Source of the DNA: CAYLZW01 sp964388085
GTDB taxonomy: Bacteria; Myxococcota; UBA727; CAYLZW01
DNA length: 20,628 bases
Reading direction: 5' to 3'
Assembly: GCA_964388085.1 (NCBI GenBank)
Contig: CAYLZW010000081.1
Location: 1 to 20,628 of the forward strand
Positions 16,559 through 20,628 of this stretch are shown here, piece by piece; the stretch's first letter is position 1; every line of letters begins with the position of its first letter. The position numbers and the translations under genes are program-made. The notes beneath the pieces are model-generated. The model saw only the letters and a program-made list of their open reading frames with translations. It searched no databases and was not told where the DNA came from.

Positions 16559-16583
16559 GCGGCGCGGCGCTGAGCGGCGCGGC
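16554..16583. repeat. Perfect tandem duplication of 15 bp across a stop codon
   Basis: GCTGAGCGGCGCGGC occurs at 16554-16568 and again at 16569-16583 without a mismatch. The first copy contains the TGA of the lipoprotein gene, and since 15 is a multiple of three, the second copy puts another TGA in the same frame. Confidence 0.85.
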
Positions 16584-16585
16584 CG

Positions 16586-17872
16586 CTATTCGTCTCGCGG
16601 CAAAGAGCTCGCGCGCTTTCGGCTCGCGAGCTCTTTGCGCTTCTCCTGGAGGAACGGCCGCACGAGGCCGCCCGGGTGGCGCAGCATCTCACCCGTGAAG
16701 CGCAGGGTCGGCAAGGGATCCTCGATGTCATGGACGACGTCGATGCGCTTGCCGCGCAGGTCCTTGGCGTAGGCGAGCGCGGCCGCCCCCCGCTCGGGGC
16801 CGAAGGCGATGTTCACCCAATGCGCGAGGTGCAGCGGAATGGAGTGCTGCCAGGTGAGCGAGCCGTGCGGCGCCGGCAGCGCGGCGGGCACGACGCCGCA
16901 CGACGTCAACGCCCACAGCGCCGGCAGGTCGTTGCCGCGCGCGATGTCGAAGCCGATGAAGCCGTGTGCGCGCGGGTTCAGGTCGATGGCGACATAGCTG
17001 CCCGTGCGTCTGTCGAGGATGAGCTCGAGCTCGAACAGGCCGGCGCCGAGCAGCCGCCGCGCGACGTCGACGCCGCGCTCGCACACTTCCGGGTCCGCGC
17101 AGGCGTCGAAGGAGAGACCCACGCCGAGCTTCGGCGGCCACTGGTTGCGCTTCTTGCTGGCGGCGAAAGCGATGACCTCGCCCGCGGGCCCGAGCAGGCC
17201 GCTCACGCTGTAGAGCCGGTCCTCGGCGTAGGGGATGTACTCCTGCACGACGGGGAAGCACAGCGAGGGGTAGCGGAGCAGGACGTCGCGCATGCCGCGC
17301 GGGACGCTGCTCGGCCGGTAGCGGTGCCGCAATTCGTCGGCGTCGTGCACGACGACGCCGCGCTCGAGGCGCCCGACGACGTGAGAGCGCGGCTTGACGA
17401 CGGCGGGGTAACAGACCTGCGGCGCGAGATCGTGCGCCTCCTCCACCGACGAGGGCGCGGTGGTGATGGGCGACGCGATGCCGAGCTCGAACGAGCGGCG
17501 CGCGAAGCGGTCTTTGAACAGGACGTCGAGCGTGGCCTCGAGCGTCGGCTGCGCGGCCGCCACCTCCGGCGAGAAGGCGTCGCGTACCTCGGCGAGATAC
17601 CAGGCCATCAGATCGCTCGTGGGCGCGACGCGGGCGATGCGTCCATTGCGCACCTCCGCCTCGAGCCAGGGCAGAAAGCGCGCGGCGTCCTCGGGATCGG
17701 GGCAGCGAAAGAAGCGCGTCGCGTAGCGACTGAGCCGTGCGGCGGGCCACTCATTGTGGCCGTAGACGTGCACAGGAACGCCGGCGCGTCCGAGCGAGCG
17801 CGTGAAGGCCAGCGCCGGCGGTGAGTCCCCGTCGAAGATCGCGATCGGGGCGCCCGAGAGGAGAGAAGACAT
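16586..17872 (-). CDS. ATP-grasp superfamily ligase
   Basis: The 428-aa protein has an ATP-grasp layout: an N-terminal nucleotide-fold preATP-grasp part (PIAIFDGDSPPALAFTRSLG, 9-28), the ATP-binding lysine in YPAVVKPRSH (K160), the hinge VVQEYIP (208-214), and the metal-binding ELELILDRR and AIDLNPRAHG block (281-304; E281 and N299 likely metal ligands). Such enzymes join a carboxylate to an amine or thiol through an acyl-phosphate; the substrate cannot be read from sequence. The ATG at 17872 begins MSSLLSGAPIAIFDGD, which starts at the first beta strand. The frame is open upstream to 18019, but that reaches into the divergent gene. Placement beside acetyltransferase and glycosyltransferase genes suggests amino-acid or amide decoration of a polysaccharide, which is inference. 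Confidence 0.85.
   Translation of the reverse strand: MSSLLSGAPIAIFDGDSPPALAFTRSLGRAGVPVHVYGHNEWPAARLSRYATRFFRCPDPEDAARFLPWLEAEVRNGRIARVAPTSDLMAWYLAEVRDAFSPEVAAAQPTLEATLDVLFKDRFARRSFELGIASPITTAPSSVEEAHDLAPQVCYPAVVKPRSHVVGRLERGVVVHDADELRHRYRPSSVPRGMRDVLLRYPSLCFPVVQEYIPYAEDRLYSVSGLLGPAGEVIAFAASKKRNQWPPKLGVGLSFDACADPEVCERGVDVARRLLGAGLFELELILDRRTGSYVAIDLNPRAHGFIGFDIARGNDLPALWALTSCGVVPAALPAPHGSLTWQHSIPLHLAHWVNIAFGPERGAAALAYAKDLRGKRIDVVHDIEDPLPTLRFTGEMLRHPGGLVRPFLQEKRKELASRKRASSLPRDE
16600..16638. repeat. Perfect 14-bp inverted repeat (39-bp hairpin) inside the end of the ATP-grasp gene
   Basis: GCAAAGAGCTCGCG (16600-16613) and CGCGAGCTCTTTGC (16625-16638) are exact reverse complements around an 11-base loop. 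The hairpin encodes part of the Lys/Arg/Ser-rich C-terminus and lies about a dozen bases before the stop codon, facing the convergent lipoprotein gene. It could act as a terminator or RNA-stability element in either direction, although no T-run follows the stem. Confidence 0.8.
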
Positions 17873-17971
17873 GGATCGCGCGCTCGCGGGAAAGCGACTT
17901 GCTGGCACGGCGCCGGAGCCACGGCGGGATCGCGCGTCGGCCTCCGGACAGTCTTCCGTTACTCCGTCGCT

Positions 17972-17980
17972 GGAGGGAGG
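17972..17980 (+). promoter_or_regulatory. Strong ribosome binding site for the serine-acetyltransferase-like gene
   Basis: GGAGGGAGG ends four bases before the ATG at 17985. It favours this start over the in-frame ATG at 18000 and over the open frame that extends to 17802. Confidence 0.7.
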
Positions 17981-17984
17981 GTCA

Positions 17985-18614
17985 ATGTCGTCAAAGGCCA
18001 TGGCAGAGGACAACCTCACGTTGCGGCAGCGCCTGATTCAGGATGCACGCCAGCTCGCGAAGGCGGCCGCGGGCGGCGACGGCGTGGACGACGTCCGGCG
18101 CGCGGCGCTCGGCAACGACAGCTACCGCATCCTCGCGCTACAGCGTTTGCGCGAGCGAGCGCTCCGATCGCGTTGGTTGCCGGGTGTGAACCACGGGCTC
18201 CGGCTCGTGCAAACCTCGCTCTTCGGCATCGAGATCGGCAAAGAGGTCACGCTCGGCGTCGGCGTGTACTTCGTTCACCCCATCGGCATCGTCATCGGCG
18301 GCGACGCGCGCGTGGGCGATCGAGTGCGATTTTACGGCAACAACACCGTCGGCACGGCGAAGGACAATGGCTATCCCGTCATCGAGGACGACGTCATCGT
18401 CGGCGCCGGCGCGCGCATCCTCGGCCCCATCACCGTCGGCGCCCGCGCGGAGATCGGCGCCAACGCGGTGGTGCTCACGGACGTGCCACCCGGCAGCGTC
18501 GTGGTCGGCGTCCCGGCGCGGGTCGTCAAAAGGAGTCCGCGCAATCAACCCGCCGAGGCGGCCCCGAGCGCCAACGGGCGGGGTGTCGCGACCGTGGAGG
18601 AAGGTCATGGCTGA
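17985..18614 (+). CDS. Stand-alone serine O-acetyltransferase-like (CysE family) protein
   Basis: The 209-aa protein has a short helical N-terminal part (1-75) followed by a left-handed beta-helix hexapeptide-repeat domain (about 80-185). The region EIGKEVTLGVGVYFVHPIGIVIGG (83-106) aligns with the active-site region of CysE, with H98 in the place of the catalytic His. NNTVGTAKDNGYPVIEDDVIVGAGARILGPITVG (119-152) is the typical later part. The N-terminal domain is shorter than in cysteine-biosynthetic CysE, as in paralogues found in polysaccharide clusters, so the acceptor may be a sugar or an amino-sugar rather than serine. It overlaps the next gene by eight bases. Confidence 0.88.
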   Translation: MSSKAMAEDNLTLRQRLIQDARQLAKAAAGGDGVDDVRRAALGNDSYRILALQRLRERALRSRWLPGVNHGLRLVQTSLFGIEIGKEVTLGVGVYFVHPIGIVIGGDARVGDRVRFYGNNTVGTAKDNGYPVIEDDVIVGAGARILGPITVGARAEIGANAVVLTDVPPGSVVVGVPARVVKRSPRNQPAEAAPSANGRGVATVEEGHG

Positions 18615-20253
18615 GCGAGAGAGGCCCGAGCAGCGGACGGCGGAGCGCAAGATCAGCGTCGTCATCGCCACCTACAACCGGCTGCCGTCGCTGCGCACGA
18701 CGCTGCGGGATCTCGCGCAGCAGACGCTGGCGGCCGAGCGCTTCGAGGTCATCGTCATCGATGACGGCAGCGCCGACGCCGTGGCGCCGCACCTCGACCT
18801 GCAGGCGCTGCCCTACGCGCTCCAGGTAGAGCGGCAAGCGAACGCGGGCCAGGCGGCGGCGCGGCAGCGCGGCGTGGAGCGGGCTCGCGGCGACATCATC
18901 GTCATCGTGGACGACGACATGCGGCTGCCGCCGGAATTTCTCGCCGCTCACCTGCGGGCGCACGAGCAGGGCGCGCGCGTCGGGCTCGGTCACATCGCCG
19001 CGCCCGACGACGATGGGCACCTGAAGGTGTTCGAGCGCTTTCACATCCGGCAGCTCGAGCGCTTCGTGGGCGCCATGCGCGCCGGTCAGTCGCCGCGCGG
19101 CGTGCACCTTTGCACCGGGAACGTGTCCTTCCGCCGCGAGGACTTCCTCGACGTGGGCGGCTTCGACACGCAGCTCTTGCGCTCCGAGGACCGCGAGCTC
19201 GGCATCCGGCTCGAGAAGCACGGCGCCGAGCTGGTGTTCGTCGACGACGCGCGCTCGCTGCACCACACCGACCACGAGGACCCGCGGCGGTGGTTGCAGC
19301 GCGCGTACCTCTACGGCGTCTACGATCACAAGATCGCCAAGAAGCACGAGGACGTCGAGACGGCGGATCCCTGGCGCTTCTTCTTCCTCGTCAGCCCGCT
19401 GTCCCGTCCGCTCCTGCTCGGCATCGTCGCGGCGCCCTTCGTGGGAGAGCCGCTCGCGCGCGCGGGGCTTCGCGCCGCCGACTGGCTCGACGAGCGCGGG
19501 CGGGAGCGCGCGGCCGTCGCGGGCACCACCCTCGTCTACGGACTGCAGTATTTCCGCGGCCTGCGGGACGACGCCGGGTCGTTGCCGGCTGCGCTGCGTG
19601 ACCTCGCCGGCTACCTCGAGAAGCGCGCGCGCGCCGGCGAGGGCGGAGCGCTGCTCTCGTTCCTGCACGCGCTGCGCGCGGACTACGGCTCCGTGCAGCG
19701 AAACCGCGAGAAGTACCACGGCGAGTCCATCTCACCCTGGCGTATGCCGATCTCGGCCGTGCAGAAGATCGGCTTTCAGATGCTGTGCGCCACGAGGACG
19801 ATGCAGCTGTGTCGCGACGCCGAGCTACCGCTGCTGCCCATGGTGGTCTCGCGCGCCATTCGTCACCTCTACGCCGCCGAGATCCATTGGAACGCGCGCA
19901 TCGCGCCCGGGGTGTCTTTCGTGCACGGCAACGGCATCGTCATCAGCCACGCCTCGCGCATCGACGAGGGCTGCATCCTGTTCCACAACGTCACCCTCGG
20001 CGAGGGCATCGACGCGGACACGCGCGAGATCGGCGCGCCACACCTCGAGGAGGACGTCCACGTCGGCCCCGGCGCCACGCTGCTCGGCCCCATCACCATC
20101 GGTAAGGGCACGAAGATCATGGCCGGCGCCGTCGTCACGCGCTCGCTGCCACCCTATTCCCTCGTCGTCGCTCCCGAGCCCGAGCTGCGCGTCCGGCGCC
20201 GTGACCAGGAGAAGCCGCCCGTCGTGCGCGTCGTGAAAGGGACCGGATCGTGA
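18607..20253 (+). CDS. Fusion of GT2 family glycosyltransferase and serine-acetyltransferase-like domain
   Basis: The 548-aa protein joins two enzymes. Residues 15-240 are a GT-A glycosyltransferase family 2 domain: KISVVIATYNRLPSLRTTL (15-33), VIDDGS (50-55), VDDDMRLPPEF with the metal-binding DDD (102-104), GNVSFRREDFLDVGGFD (171-187) and SEDRELGIRL (193-202) with the catalytic-base region. A helical linker (about 250-357) follows. Residues 358-525 are a CysE-like hexapeptide-repeat acyltransferase domain: DYGSVQRN (359-366), EIHWNARIAPGVSFVHGNGIVI (425-446, H440 as candidate catalytic His), VTLGEG and HLEEDVHVGPGATLLGPITIG (479-499). The ATG at 18607 has GGAGGAAGG upstream and matches the GT2 start. 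No membrane helix is evident apart from a moderately hydrophobic stretch near 258-280. The role is probably glycan assembly coupled to O-acetylation. Confidence 0.9.
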   Translation: MAERERPEQRTAERKISVVIATYNRLPSLRTTLRDLAQQTLAAERFEVIVIDDGSADAVAPHLDLQALPYALQVERQANAGQAAARQRGVERARGDIIVIVDDDMRLPPEFLAAHLRAHEQGARVGLGHIAAPDDDGHLKVFERFHIRQLERFVGAMRAGQSPRGVHLCTGNVSFRREDFLDVGGFDTQLLRSEDRELGIRLEKHGAELVFVDDARSLHHTDHEDPRRWLQRAYLYGVYDHKIAKKHEDVETADPWRFFFLVSPLSRPLLLGIVAAPFVGEPLARAGLRAADWLDERGRERAAVAGTTLVYGLQYFRGLRDDAGSLPAALRDLAGYLEKRARAGEGGALLSFLHALRADYGSVQRNREKYHGESISPWRMPISAVQKIGFQMLCATRTMQLCRDAELPLLPMVVSRAIRHLYAAEIHWNARIAPGVSFVHGNGIVISHASRIDEGCILFHNVTLGEGIDADTREIGAPHLEEDVHVGPGATLLGPITIGKGTKIMAGAVVTRSLPPYSLVVAPEPELRVRRRDQEKPPVVRVVKGTGS

Positions 20254-20273
20254 GCGCCCCGCAGAGAGGCCCC

Positions 20274-20628
20274 ATGCCCGAGCGCGAGCGCCTGCGCCAC
20301 GACGGCGACGAGCCGCCGACAACCCGCACGCTGGCGCGAGCGAGAAGGCGCGTGCGCCTCGGCCGCTTGTTCGCCGACGAGTTCACTTTCGACGAGGCCG
20401 TCGCTGCCATCGTCGAGCTGGCGCGGCACGAGCGCGGCGGCTTCGTCGTGACGCCGAACGTGGATCACGTCGTGCTCGCCGAGGACGACGCCGCGCTGCG
20501 CGCCGCCTACGACGAGGCGGCGTTGGCCCTCGTCGACGGCATGCCCCTCGTGTGGCTGTCGAGGGCGCTCGGGCACCCGCTGCCGGAGAAGATCTCGGGC
20601 TCGGACCTCGCCGAGCCGCTGCTCGCGA
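20274..20628 (+). CDS. WecG/TagA/CpsF-family glycosyltransferase (3' end missing)
   Basis: The visible 118 codons match the start of GT26 family enzymes, which transfer N-acetylmannosamine(uronate)-type or related sugars to a polyprenyl-linked acceptor at the cytoplasmic face of the membrane. Motifs are FVVTPNVDHVVLAEDD (about 56-71), ALVDGMPLVWLSRALGHPLP (83-102) and ISGSDLAEPLL (105-115), in the family order. The ATG at 20274 has GAGAGG a few bases upstream. An in-frame GTG at 20250, overlapping the previous stop codon as GTGA, is an equally plausible coupled start. The gene follows the fusion gene directly and runs off the window, so the polysaccharide locus continues to the right. Confidence 0.9.
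   Translation, partial: MPERERLRHDGDEPPTTRTLARARRRVRLGRLFADEFTFDEAVAAIVELARHERGGFVVTPNVDHVVLAEDDAALRAAYDEAALALVDGMPLVWLSRALGHPLPEKISGSDLAEPLLA

Noticed and set aside
17802..17984. Upstream extension of the stand-alone acetyltransferase
   Set aside because: It overlaps the start of the divergent ATP-grasp gene, and a strong ribosome binding site precedes 17985.

Overview
The window is very GC-rich and is packed with bacterial genes separated by short gaps. It reads like a chromosome segment of a Myxococcota-type (delta-proteobacterial, probably Polyangia) bacterium. The reasons are the Alternative Complex III genes next to haem-copper oxidase assembly genes, Cys-rich lipoproteins with the CGxCGxxC style common in that group, and heavy GCG/CTC/GAG codon use. 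This placement is inference from gene content; no rRNA is present to confirm it. I see no tRNA or rRNA gene, CRISPR array, transposase or phage gene.

Region 1 (1-9521, all minus strand) is respiratory. Read in the direction of transcription it starts with ctaB (haem O synthase), then an SCO/SenC copper chaperone, a DUF420/CtaM-like membrane protein and a membrane-anchored sulfatase-fold protein. A 355-base gap with paired inverted repeats follows, then actA (pentahaem cytochrome c), actB (Tat-exported molybdopterin-fold/Fe-S subunit) and actC (NrfD-like quinol-binding membrane subunit, cut by the window edge). ACIII oxidises quinol and passes electrons to a cytochrome c oxidase. CtaB, SCO and DUF420 supply and insert haem and copper into that oxidase, so the block is one electron-transfer and assembly module. 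The sulfatase-like gene is the unexpected member.

Region 2 (9713-16558) is a mixed chromosomal stretch. It holds a membrane protein with a pseudopilin-like C-terminal region, a hybrid sensor histidine kinase, a proline iminopeptidase, two Cys-containing lipoproteins, a SlyX-family small protein and a PlsC-type acyltransferase. Gene pairs are arranged convergently and divergently, with a hairpin terminator between pip and the first lipoprotein gene.

Region 3 (16586-20628) looks like the edge of a surface-polysaccharide locus. An ATP-grasp ligase gene diverges from a tightly coupled, overlapping series: a stand-alone serine-acetyltransferase-like protein, a fusion of a GT2 glycosyltransferase with a second serine-acetyltransferase-like domain, and a WecG/TagA/CpsF glycosyltransferase that runs off the end. 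The fusion and the doubled acetyltransferase are the most interesting protein-level signals. At DNA level the most notable are a perfect 14-bp hairpin in the end of the ATP-grasp gene and two GCGGCA-N3-TGCCGC palindromes 33 bp apart upstream of actA.
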